64,000 bases of DNA, from the NCBI GenBank assembly GCA_963930655.1, contig OZ005611.1, forward strand, positions 1,185,501-1,249,500, given 5' to 3'. Positions 42,581-54,201 of this stretch are shown here, piece after piece (position 1 is the first letter of the stretch; the number at the start of each line of letters is the position of its first letter). The notes under the pieces were generated by a model. That model had not been told where the DNA came from. It ran no database searches and saw only the letters and a list, made by a program, of their open reading frames with translations. The stretch comes from Myrica gale. Taxonomy: Eukaryota; Streptophyta; Magnoliopsida; Fagales; Myricaceae. The position numbers and the translations under genes are program-made.

Positions 42581-43751
42581 CAGTGGCGTATCTAGGATAT
42601 AAAATGAGTGGGGTTGAATTTTTAAGGGAAAATGATAAAAAAAATTTCCACATAATGTAAGAAGTGTCTTAAAATTACAATATCGCAAATTAAGAACTAA
42701 AAACATTAAAAATAATGAAATACACTTACTGTACGGATAATATGTGTGACACACTTTGTAAAAAAAACGATGCAATCTTTGCCCCAAAAGAAAACTAATG
42801 CAATCTAAAACCGCTGTTAATCGAATGTGGTAAGCATTCTCTTGCTCGTGCCCATGTGCTGATAATATGTGTGACACACTTTGTCGCTGATTCATGAGTG
42901 CTTCACATTTTCGTCTAACTTCATTGTGAGCACTATCATATCTGCCAACATGTTCATTAAATCTTTCCAGCGCATTTTTCCAGTTATCAAATCCCTTAGT
43001 TACAAACACATCTCCCCCGGATTGTGCTCATTTAGGTACTCTAAATAGATAACACCACAAACAATAAGCTGCATCCTCTGATACACTATATTCTAACCAT
43101 GGATAATCTTTGTACCACACCTCCCTAAAACCCCTCAAATCCTTCCCACCTTTGATCAAGTACTCCCTACGGACTTGATCCTGAATCCTAACATCATGCG
43201 AGTCAATACATTTATGCAACCTTAGGTCAGAAATAATATCATCCGAACTCAACAAAGGGCGAGGTCTTTTCGAACTAGAATCCTCACATTAGGAGTATTA
43301 GATGACTCCATGCTTCGTGATTTTTTTTTATCAAAAATCTATCAATTATCTAAAAAGAACAAAACAAAAAATAATTTAAATTTCCCATCAGCATACGAGG
43401 AAGACAATTCTTAACACCCATCAATAATTATGGAGTTGGATGCATAAATGTAGATAAAGAATCTTCTTATGTCAAAAAGTATTGGCGCAATTAGCTATTT
43501 CTTGTTAAAAAATAACCTCAGTGGGTGCGCTGTTTCACCCTCTGATTTTTTTTTTTAAAATTAACCAAGCAGACCACATGAACTAGACCAGTGGGTGCGC
43601 CCCCGCTGGCCCAGTCCCGCCCTCACTGGCCCTGGAAGCATGCTTATACCAACATGGACGAGCCTACTTCTTAATAACAAAAAAAAATTACAAATATTTT
43701 TTGGAGTCAGTGGGGGTGGCCGCCCCCACCCGCACCCTGAATCCGCCTATG
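42581..43751 (-). mobile_element. hAT DNA transposon remnant B (N-terminal TTF zinc-finger part)
   Basis: The left end is CAGTGGCGTATCTAGGAT and the complement of the right end, CATAGGCGGATTCAGGGT, matches it at most positions. It begins one or two bases after remnant A ends. The minus strand encodes the TTF-type zinc-finger region of a hAT transposase in one frame across 42780-43255 with an internal stop: DYPWLEYSVSEDAAYCLWCY, then GFDNWKNALERFNEHVG, then RLTAVLDCISFLLGQ. After that the sequence jumps to the subterminal region, so the catalytic part is deleted. The subterminal 100-150 bases resemble those of remnant A. Confidence 0.75.
42780..43255 (-). pseudogene. hAT transposase N-terminal TTF-type zinc-finger region (fragment)
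   Basis: The frame starts upstream of LHKCIDSHDVRIQDQVRREY and includes LEYSVSEDAAYCLWCYLF, the TTF/ZnF cysteine-histidine region of zinc finger MYM-type 1-like hAT transposases. One in-frame TGA lies after the word YLFRVPK, and the family consensus continues after it with GGDVFVTKGFDNWKNAL and the DUF4371 start. It ends abruptly at FLLGQ. Confidence 0.75.
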
Positions 43752-44304
43752 GGCCGAGATGCAAATCTTTCAAAGATATAATCTGATATTCTTTTCACTT
43801 ACAATATGTATTACACCGTAATTAAATACAAAGTCTAGAGACAGTGACCTCCTTTAATTATCGGCTAATTTGCAGGATAAAAAACACCCATCTCTCTGTG
43901 TCTTTGTCTGTGTCTGAGGGAGGGGTCTATTCAAAACATTTTACATCTATTAAATATTGAAGATATAATATATGAGAGGTGAGAGAGCCTGATAAATAAC
44001 TTAAAGCGGATGAGGTCTTCGATGATGATGAGGCATCGAGAGCACGAGGGATCCATGCAAAATACAGAAGAGGTGACTTGGCATGGAATAATATTATAGA
44101 GTCGTGGGAATGAGTAGATGCAAATTGTTTTTCCCCCGGCCTCTAGTTCCGCTAAACCACGTCAAGTCTGCATAAAAATTCCAAAGTCCGTGGTTAATTA
44201 ACTATGTATATTCCTCTGGTTAATTAACTATGTCTAATTACAAGGACTTTGGACTCCCCCGCGGGAAACAAAGAACTACTAATTTGTTGTTAAGCCGGTT
44301 GGAT
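43752..44304. other. Intergenic DNA without recognised content
   Basis: No frame or repeat of note was seen on either strand. A direct duplicate of GGTTAATTAACTATGT occurs near 44190 and 44217. Confidence 0.55.
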
Positions 44305-45347
44305 CACTACAAGAAATGTTGATTTTAGCAACGCTTAGGATTTGTCGGTAAAAGCATACACTTTGTCGCAAAAGGAGCTATAGCTACAAAAATGAGAACG
44401 TCGTAGGCCCGTCGCTAATACGTCGTCGCTATATATATATAGTGACAGTTTTTTTGTTTGTAGCTAAAATTCAATTTTTTTGCTACGACAAATGCTGCCG
44501 CTGGAGCTCAGGCCCGCACTCTCTGCCTCACCTCCATTTCTTTCTCATCAGCCAATGGGAACTGAACCGAATCAGCCAATTCACTCAGCACCCTTGCGCA
44601 TCTGCAAACCACGGTCCTGGCACGGAATCAGCGCCACCAGAGCCCACATTACGAACAGCAGAACAAAATTCAACGCACCTAGCAACCGAAGGTACCTTGA
44701 TGCGATCTCTTAGGGAAAATACCTCCTCGATCGATTGATTGTTTTTACCTAATTAATTGAAAACATATAAAATGCAATATAATACACCCATCTATATATT
44801 AAAATATTTACTTATATTTTTCTTGAGAAGGTTCTAATAATATTTCTATCCACGTAGGGTACTGCATGCCAAACAGTACTCAATACGTATTATAGACTGT
44901 AATACCGCGCGTATCGATCATGAAAAGGACATCGCTATTATTCTCATGATAATAAAGTGAATAAAGATTTTTAGTCAGTCACGGCAGTAAAAAAATAAAG
45001 ATATAAATTCAATGAATAAGAATTGTCAACTACGCTAAACCCTTCACCAAGTTAAGCGAAGAAGCATCTAGAAGAAGAAGAAGACAATATTGAAAGAATC
45101 AAAGAAAGAAAACAGTTAAGAAGAAAAACCATGGTATAATACATTACGTATATACCAACAAAAACATCAACTGTCGATATAAAAAAAGCCTTTAGCGGCG
45201 GTTAGAAACCGCCTCTAAAGGTGTCAAAATCGCCGCTATAGGCTATAACAACGGTTTTTTAACGGAATCGTACGTTTAACCATCTATAGTGATCGCCGCT
45301 AAAAGTTTGTGCCAATGTTTATTTTTTTTTGCAATGTGCTAGCATTT
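44305..45347. mobile_element. CACTA (En/Spm)-type transposon remnant
   Basis: CACTACAAGAAATG at 44305 is the typical 5' end of plant CACTA elements and is followed by subterminal words such as TTTTAGCAACGC, TTTGTCGCAAAAG and CGTCGTCGCTA. Near 45190-45222 a CCTTTAGCGGCGGTT hairpin (one mismatch) and several CGCCGCTA words look like CACTA subterminal repeats. A diverged right end may be TTTTTTTGCAATG near 45347. The two halves could come from different CACTA families. No transposase frame is readable in between. Confidence 0.5.
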
Positions 45348-47228
45348 TTAAAACACCACTTATTTTTCCTATATTTTCCTATACATGTTTTTTAAATCGG
45401 TAATACAAATTTATTTTAATAACCATAATTCATTGGATATAAAAACTTAAAGAACAAGGATATATATATAATAAAACAAAATATACTTCATAATTGATTA
45501 ATAATGTTTTACAATAAATACAAGAACCTCTTCAAGTAATCTAAAAAGTAATAAGTTTCTAATATAAAATAACAATAAATAAGAACCAATTAAAATATTC
45601 CTCCTTTCATACATCAACATCCTCTTGAATTCCTGTAATTGAAAATAAATATCACATGAGAAATATAAATAAACAAAACATTTATGTAAATATGCACCGA
45701 CCTTGGGCTACCAACTCCGACTACAGATATTGATATACCTATCAACTCAAGTATTAACTCTTGACATAAGTGGTGTGGACTTAGAACACAATGTAATTGA
45801 GGTCACCTCCTACAACTTTCATGAAACTCGTCTTTATACCAGTCCATTATCGTTGCCAAGGGATCATCTGATGAGCTATTAAGTAGATAATACATGCATC
45901 AAAGCACCAAATAAAAACCTAAAGCAACTTAACCCTATTTTCAGTGTCCAATCGTCTCTGAACATCTCACTGGTTCAAATATTCAAGATGTAAGACTGTC
46001 AAGTATATGACTGAATAAACACACCAGTTGTCAGAATCAAGGATATTTTGAAGGATATCTAGATCACAAGATTATTTAATCGAATGAGACGACCTTCAAT
46101 GACATTACTAAATATATTCGCTTTCCCAAATCCCACTAGAAAAAAATTAATTTAATTTAGTGCATAATTTTTATGCAAATTATTGGCATTTATTAAGCTT
46201 AGAAGTTTACTTTTCTTCTTTTTTGGCCATGAGAAATTTGAGGTTCGAGAATGAAAAGTATAAATGGTTGCGTATACATGAGTCGTGTGTCTTTTTATAT
46301 CCCCGGAGATTAATTCTACAGGATTGAAATTGTGTTCACAATATATATTTTCTTTTCTAGCTAGTCCCCCCCATATATTCATGTAAGATTAATATCATTG
46401 ATAATTAATAACTACTCAAGATGTTGTTATAGAAAATCTCTTCCTTAATCCTAGCTTTATATATAGGAATTCATCATGATGTTGAATGATTAGGTAATGG
46501 CTCGGAATTCGAGACAAACAAAAATTATTGAGAGAATAATCTCGCAGATCATTCATTAATTCTATTACCTATAAGAACATGATCTTTCTGCCTGAACAAC
46601 CTATATACATTTTGTCTGTATATGAAAGTTCTCTGACCTGTTCACACGTATATTGCTAGCTTGTACTAATTAACCAATTGATTAGTATGTATAATTATAA
46701 AAGCTGATTAGAACCTTATGAATATTATTTTGCATATTCCAATATGGGAACTTTCTGTTAATTTAGAAATTTTGTGATACCTTTTACATTTAATCTGATA
46801 GGCCAGGTGTTAAATCAAACGCTAATTTAGCCTTTAATAAACAAGCTATGAGCTAGGCTGGCTATAGTAGCACGCTAGGAGGCGAAGATAATGATGCAGA
46901 AACTTTGACACTTTTTCGAGGGATCTCATGGCTCAAGCTATGCAGCATATCGTTGAAAGGGAAATGTGTCGGAACAGTTGTGGGAAGAGAGGAAAATCTA
47001 GAAGTCTCTCTGTCTTTTCTTCAATCTTTTAATAACGCTACATGTTTTAATATCTGTTACCCACCTCATTATTTAATTTAACAAAAAATTAAAAATATCC
47101 TATATATACCCATTTAACAACGACGTACTCAGTAATTAATTGCACGAACTGTCGATTACTATATTAATATATTGCCAGAAGAATAAATCTTGCGGCTTGA
47201 AAATGCTTCATTCAACAAATTCGGCTAA

Positions 47229-47251
47229 CAATATATATATATATATATATT
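47229..47251. repeat. (AT)n microsatellite
   Basis: An uninterrupted alternating A/T run of about 22 bases. Confidence 0.9.
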
Positions 47252-48766
47252 GTTCTGATCATCAACAAAGGTACGTTACAAGTGAGAAAAGACAAAAGGG
47301 AAAAATTAATAAGTCGGGGGTGCTTATTTAAAGAAGCCATTTTAATTAATTTGTTTTATAAATGCTAATTTAAACTTATGGTCATTTTTATTCAAAGATG
47401 GTATTATCAAGGCACTACGTACGGGTGTTATTATTAATATTTTTAAGCTAAGTGTGCTCTGCTTATTAATTAATGAAGAGAGTAAGAATAATAATAATAA
47501 TTAATACCAATATTTTAAGAACTCTCCCGTCATTGGACATATAGTTAAAAAAGTATTTAAAAAAATCATAAGCACTTCTATTATTTAGTCGGAAACGATC
47601 CAATCATTAGTGAGAAAGGCTGATCGTGGTTTTTTTTTGTTAATTTATCTAAACATATATAACTTTTTTTCACATATCAATTAGTGTTTGTCCCTAGCTA
47701 CCACGAAAAAGAAAAAAAAGGCACTTAACAAAATATAGTTGTACGATCAGATATAATGAACAGCTTTCTAATATATAATTTTTCTATGGCTTGCACGCGA
47801 GTCCTCAAGATTCCAATTAAGGCTTCCATAGGGATCGTTGAGATGTAAAGAATTAAACAGAAAAACCAACTGATTAATCAATATCTTAACTGATCATGAT
47901 CATGATCATGGGTGGGAAGTGCATGTAATTAATATTTCGGTGGAATTTAGTTGGTTGTCCTTGATTTAATCTTAATTTTAGATAAAACGGGTGCGTTTTT
48001 AAAATGAATATTCTTATGTGGTACGTCTACTTCATTTAACAGCATGAGAAAAATGTGAAAATAAAAAGAAAAACCACCACTTTCATGACGAGTACTGAAT
48101 ATATACACACAACGAATTTCTTACAAATATTATGAGAGTAATTATAGATCAAAGTTTGCAGCAAGAAGAGTACTGAATACCAGACCTTCTGTCTGATTAA
48201 TGGCTAACCAAGACGGACAACATCTGTACGTCTTTCTAGCTACTTCGAGTGGTCAATTGGCTGTCTTCTGGTTATTGCAAGTAGCCCGAGGAAGCCGCGG
48301 CATGCGTTCCGATTTAGTTTGTGTCTAAATGCCAATACGTACGATTAATACATCATGTCTCCCCTGGAAAAGGTCGGCAAAGCATTTTCAAAAAACGACC
48401 GAGAAACAATATCATGTTTAATTAAAAGACCTAGCTCCATCGTTGTGCGCATAACGTTTCTCTTTGTTATATATTTAACAAGTCCAAAAGTTTATAATAT
48501 TAATATATCTGTCTCGATCTTTCATACAAGTGGCAAGTTTTTTTTTTTCTCCCTGTTTCCCTCTTGTTTTCTGGTGGGCACTAGGTAGTTTATATATGAA
48601 TAATAGTTATCTTGCCAAAAAGAAAAGAAAAGATAGTTTAAGTATGGGTTCAATTTAACCCATGTTAATTAGAACTCAAAATAAATTAGTGAAATATGCC
48701 TGGTGTAGCATTATATTATTCTTTATAGTTTGTATTTCTTCGCTTATCATCCCATAACTGATATAC

Positions 48767-48795
48767 GTGTGTGTGTGTGTGTGAGAGAGAGAGAG
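48767..48795. repeat. (GT)n(GA)n microsatellite
   Basis: About eight GT units are directly followed by about six GA units. It is a compound dinucleotide microsatellite and a likely polymorphic marker. Confidence 0.9.
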
Positions 48796-50600
48796 TATAT
48801 TTTCTAAATTCTTATTTCTTGGAATTGCTGACTAGCTAGTCGACATATATAGATAACTTTTGAAGGCCATTGTCGATGGCAAGAAAATGAAGTTGTTGAC
48901 TAGTCAATGATTTATCAACAAATTACAAAAGAAGAGGAGGATTAAGAAAGTGTTAAATCAGTAAATGAAAAAAATAGATCAGAGAAAGATCATTGTACGT
49001 AATCTTTCAAAAAGAGTGTGTGAGAGAGAAAAGGGTTCATAATCTCTTCGAATTCACGATTTTGATGCCATCAATATATCAGCATATATTAGATCTCAAT
49101 GATTTCTTGCTAAGATATGAAAAAATGTTTAAACCAAAATTCTAGAATCGTGACAATTAATATATAGTACTACTAGTACATGAAAAGAAACTCATTATAT
49201 ATATATTGCAATAAAAATACAGGGATTTCACACAAAAACACGTGTAACTTGATAAGTCAAGGACTGGAATGGGGGAGATTAATGTTGTACTTTATGGCAA
49301 CGACTTAAACTACTATCAAATTAGGGCAAACCGACAGTACTCATAAAGAACCATATATATAGGTTGGTGTAAAATGCATGGTCTGTCTAATTATTAGATG
49401 TATAACTAATTCTCGGAGAATTGGTAACACTAGTCAAAAGTGATCGATCTCATGCTATTGCTAGCCTATCGACCTGATCCACGAATGGTGATGATCATTA
49501 ATGATTAGTGAATGGGTTTAATTAATTATTAGTGTAGGTCCAATCTAGCTATTATTGTAGGGACCAAGATATATACATATATATATTGGGTAATGAGAGT
49601 CATGAAACTAAATTCTCCTTCAGCGTTTGCCCCTTAACAATTTGTTCTTTCTTCACATCCAGAACTCTCCAGCCTGTATACGAATTAACATGGTAGCTTC
49701 TACAGTTGTACAAACAACATTAGACCCGAACTCGATTTTGAATTAATTAGTTAGATTAGGCCTTAATTTATTGAGGCATACCCTGTCGCGTGCAACAAAG
49801 CAGGACTAATTCAATTGAGATTGTTCTAACTTGATCAGGGACAATCGATCTAAATAAAGCATGTGTTGTGGCTTCTGCCAGTGTCCAGAGGGTGCAGAAT
49901 GGATCAGTCTTTGGTAGCTAGAGATTCTTATGACTATATAATTAGAAATGATCAGTACTTGTCCTAATTAAGAGTACTCCCAAATTTTAAAAGCCAAGTA
50001 CCCCTGCTAATTAATTGCCAATGACTAAAAGTTTGTTAGGTACCTCATCTAGATCATAAACCCACTATTTTGTTGTTTACAGTCTGGTACCGTGTTTTCT
50101 TTCTAGAGCTAGCTAGGGTATGGCTTCAGCGAGTTCCCCGAAGCTTGGATTGATCTTCAGGCCAGGCTAGCATGGGGAGGAAAAAGTTAAATATTCTAAC
50201 TTTTTTAATTTGATCTTGACTTCGATCTCAGCCGAGGACGATAAGGGTGGTGATCAAGACAAAAATAATATTGAGGATTAGCATGGTAACATGAGACGGC
50301 TTTGAGTTTAATACATCTATTCCTTCGATTGGGTTCCTCAGCGGCCAGGATTGCTTTGGAGAAAAATCCTTCAGGTATATATTATATATAATAATGGGTA
50401 TTCCTCTAGAAAAGGATACTCAGATCCAAACCTCTGCTAATAGATTTCTCGTCCAGAAAATCTCCAACAAATATCAACTTGTCTATTCATCTACATCGAG
50501 GCAACTTGTTAATCTAATGCCTTTGTCCATATCAGAGATATTGAGGAGACTCGATCGTAATCTCCTCTTATTCCAGGGCAAAAGTTATTGCGTGATTGAG

Positions 50601-50798
50601 GTTATTGTGTGAGTGTGAGTGGACGGATGAGATTAGAAGTTGAGAAATCTAATGACTGAAAAAATGTCACGTAATTTAATGAACCCGACACGCGAATCCG
50701 ACCCTCAAAACCGACCCGGTTTCATTAAATGACGTGACATTTTTTCAACCATTAGATTTCTCAACTTCTAATCTCACCCGTCCACTCACACAATAACC
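50601..50798. mobile_element. 198-bp hairpin MITE with arms of about 85 bp
   Basis: The left arm begins GGTTATTGTGTGAGTG and the right arm ends CACTCACACAATAACC. They stay complementary for about 85 bp at about 90% identity, with one six-base length difference and a few mismatches, and a loop of about 24 bases. The RNA of either strand would fold into one long hairpin. The flanks do not show a convincing target-site duplication, so the superfamily is open. Confidence 0.75.
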
Positions 50799-53700
50799 GG
50801 TGCCTTTATACCAGTGCCAACTTTCCCATTCAACATCTTTCATGAGATTTTTTGACCAGCTGGTTTTGATTTAGGAATTGTTTTCAAATTCTATTTCTTA
50901 TAACATGAACTAATCTTTTAGGTTTTCGTATTAAGCTAGCTAGTGTATCCATATAATATCCATCCAAATTGGAGAAGTAATACTACAAGCTGTATTGCCA
51001 TCACCAAACTACAATAGTTATAGTATCTATACATTTAGTACTGCTAATGCTTTTAAGTCACCATTTGGGTCAATGTTCTATTTCATCGTTTCTCACCGCG
51101 TTTGATAGCGTCCATGAAGCGACACAGAATTTTATGAATTCGAACTTGTAGGTATGTCAAACGGTGAGACATTTGCTAATTCTCACGTCAAGGGTTGTGG
51201 CCAATAAAGAATAATCTGTTACTACTAGCTAGCTACGTTAAGAATTATTTGAGTTTGAGTTTTAAAATTTTGGGGAACGAGAGTTGGTGAAAAAGTGAAG
51301 AAAGAGAATGTTTGAATTAATATTATAATAAAAATGTAATTTGATAGGGAGAGATAAATTATTTTATAATTTTTTTTTAATTAGGGACAATTTTGAGTGC
51401 CTAAAACACCTAGGTAAGATCAGTGCTAGCTACCTATAAGGGTCATACCCATGGTTGGAGGTCCTAAGCTTCGGTCTTTAATTACTTTTGCCTTCTGTTT
51501 TTGTCCCTTAACATTACCCGATAGACCCACGTAACGGACTGGTACTAAATCCCGAGTCAATGCAATTAGCTTGAGATTTCGGGATGAGGATACTTGCTAT
51601 ACTTTCTATCAGCCACCCGGGGGGGATTAACGTAAACAAACTACTTGGCTTAATATAAAAAAGGATCAATTATATATCATACATCTATAAAACCATATGG
51701 TCTATGTAGTACTTAGTGTTACTCACAAGGTTTAGTCACTCAGCCTCAATAAGTAAAAAGTGGTTGATCGTAACAAAGCTTTGGAATAAATATATATAGA
51801 TCAGATTAACACTTTGGTGTCTCAAACAATAGACTAGACCTAGTCTTCTCTACTCCAGTACCTGACAAAAAACTAATTGGTTCATTGGTAGTACCTTTTT
51901 ATTAATGTGTTCGAGATTAGCCTGTCCTAAACCTTAACATATGATCAGGTGTGGCCTAGAGCATCTTGTGTCTCATGCTAGTTATAAACTGATCGAGCTT
52001 TGTTCACCTTAACAGACAGGTTTCTAGTTGTCTACTATAAATTTAAGCATATAAGGGGCCCTCTTGACTTCTGTTAGGAGTGTGATGCGGCCATACAAGT
52101 GCCCTCTTCGCTAAACCAACGGGCAGTACCTCTTGCCAAAAAAAACAAAAAAAAAAAATAGCGCCCTGTAGTAGTTGTTCCGGCCGGCCAGGAACTCAAG
52201 AACAAAAATAGTGATATATCACATATCCGCATGCAAAGAACAAGATCAGATTTTGATAGGTTTGCTGCCTGCATATATAGTCGTTGAACTGTTGAGATTT
52301 TATTCCTTACTCTGAACGTCCATAATTTTTAGTCCTAAATGGCATTTCTACAACAATAGATCGTGCAATGGCCGGCGTCACATAGAATAATATTGCTTAT
52401 TATATATTAGAGAACATCCCATTATTACAAAAAATAAAAGCTCCTGTACGTGTACATGTTGATCTTTCTTTGGAACGAGATATGCAACTAGCTCAGTGTT
52501 ACGCGTGAAATGATCAAGCGTGAAAATAGCCGGGATTATAGGTAGCACTAAATGGGAAATGGCCTAATTATTATAGAGGGGACCAGGTGTTCTTTCTTTG
52601 TGTTTATTGGTTTTATTAAATGATCAGTTTCAAGAGGGGTTTAATCCACCACCAGGAGAAATTAATGTTATGACAGTATAGGAGGAGCCATTGACCCACT
52701 TGGTTCTTTTGTGCCAAATTAGCCTAACTTTCGGGTTTTCTTCTGTTATTTACTCGTTTAGTATCTAGGGGGAAGTGTCAAGCATATACTGATGAGTATA
52801 GTTAATGGATCATTAATTAAATGACTGATGCAGTGAGATGAGGGAGATAAATCCATGCAGGGTAGTACAAGAACAGAAGTTTTTTACCAACATGTCTGAC
52901 TAATTATTGGGAGCTGTCTAGGTCCGATCTTTGCCTCCAGATCTAAAGAGTTTTTACCAGCATGATTCAGCCTTTTCATCTCAGAAGGGCATTGACAATC
53001 TGTGCAGACTTAGACTAGGCTCGCATATGGCTGGTCCAAATGGTTCAACTTAGACAGCGGACAGTTACCAACCGTTAGACATGACCGTAACCCAAAAGGA
53101 TACTTTCTCCATCAGCCAAGTAATTAAATGTCTCGCACTTCACTAATCTGTCTGGTCGAATATTTTGTACAGATTGCGCTATTTACGCTGTACTTATATA
53201 CATTTGTTATTCTTATCATATCAGTTAGCATAATTCCGAGTAAATGATACTGATGAGAGGTGTACAGAAAAGATGAGATTCAAAGGTACGCCGAGAAGGT
53301 GTGCGAGTAAATTACTTGACATTTTCTAATTGCAGCTGATCAGGAGACCAATTTCGCTTCACTAAACACAAGAATTGGCTAAACAATGGCATGATCAGTT
53401 CAAATTGGGGCGGCTAGGAGTTTGCGGACTTAATTAAATTGGAGCTGGCCTAACCAGCTAAATAACAGGCAAGTCAGTGAGGTTACAGGACAACAACCCT
53501 TCCTCTGAAACGAATGAATTTAGACCTGGGTTCAGGCTTCATCCCTGAGATAGATGTGTCTAATTGTTATATAAGATGATAATGATGGACTCTTCTTCTT
53601 CTTCTTCTTCTTCTCAATGAGTTTCGAGGACGCATGATGAACAGTTGGCAGGTTTCAATTGGAGTGTACACACATCTAGTAAAGGGATATATTGTCTTGG

Positions 53701-54106
53701 TTCCAGGTAGTACTGAGGATGTGATCAGGCCCATTTCTCGACAGCACTCTCATCTGCGATTATCATATTCAGGGCGACCCCCCACGTCGTTCTACCGCTT
53801 GCCAACTTTGAATATTATACCTACACATTACTTCACCAAACCTTACAAAGATTCTGACTTTTTAATGATAAGCTTGGATACTAATTAAGCTCAGTTAGTC
53901 CCTATCATTAATATTCCTTGGCTCCTCAATCGATATTTCTCTCTTGTTTTGTAGTTGTAGCTACAAGTGTTTTAAGCTAATTTTTTATCACTGATTTAGG
54001 AACCCTCTGAGTTGTCTTGCCTCACTCGTGAAGATTGGCAATTATTAGTCAGGATCTACTTGTACAGGGAAGAGGTCAACCTCTAGCAAGTACATGTACT
54101 GTTGGG
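50799..54106. other. Intergenic DNA upstream of the bHLH array
   Basis: A truncated copy of the GTGAAAAAGTGAAG-type MITE lies near 51250-51365. A (TTC)n run lies at 53590-53614. A few ATG-led frames of up to 84 codons are present but have no recognisable domain. The 3' part contains the first bHLH promoter. Confidence 0.55.
53590..53614. repeat. (TTC)n microsatellite
   Basis: About eight uninterrupted TTC units, about 0.6 kb upstream of the first bHLH gene. Confidence 0.85.
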
Positions 54107-54114
54107 TATAAATA
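54107..54114 (+). promoter_or_regulatory. TATA box of RSL-like bHLH gene 1
   Basis: GGGTATAAATA lies 95 bases before the ATG. The same TATAAATA word occurs at the same place in genes 2 and 3, and the leaders share CTCCTAACAT / CTCCTGACAT downstream of it, so the whole promoter-leader unit was duplicated. Confidence 0.8.
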
Positions 54115-54201
54115 TGCCTTCATCTCCTTCCCACAAACAGCACCGAGCAAATTGAGCCTCTCCTAACATTTAATACTTGAGCCTTTTCCAAAGCAGAGAA
54201 T

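Larger units (their letters stand above)
45348..50600. other. AT-rich intergenic DNA
   Basis: No recognisable gene on either strand. Simple repeats are present: an (AT)n run at 47229-47251 and a (GT)n(GA)n run at 48767-48795. The cluster TGATCATGATCATGATCATG at 47891-47910 is a short palindromic repeat. Confidence 0.6.

Noticed and set aside
44442-44738. Frames of up to 98 codons in the GC-richer piece inside the CACTA-like region
   Set aside because: No recognised domain, and two different frames are open over the same DNA, which argues for composition rather than coding.
46840-47030. Possible miRNA precursor in a less AT-rich patch
   Set aside because: No known plant miRNA sequence was recognised and no convincing stem was found by eye.
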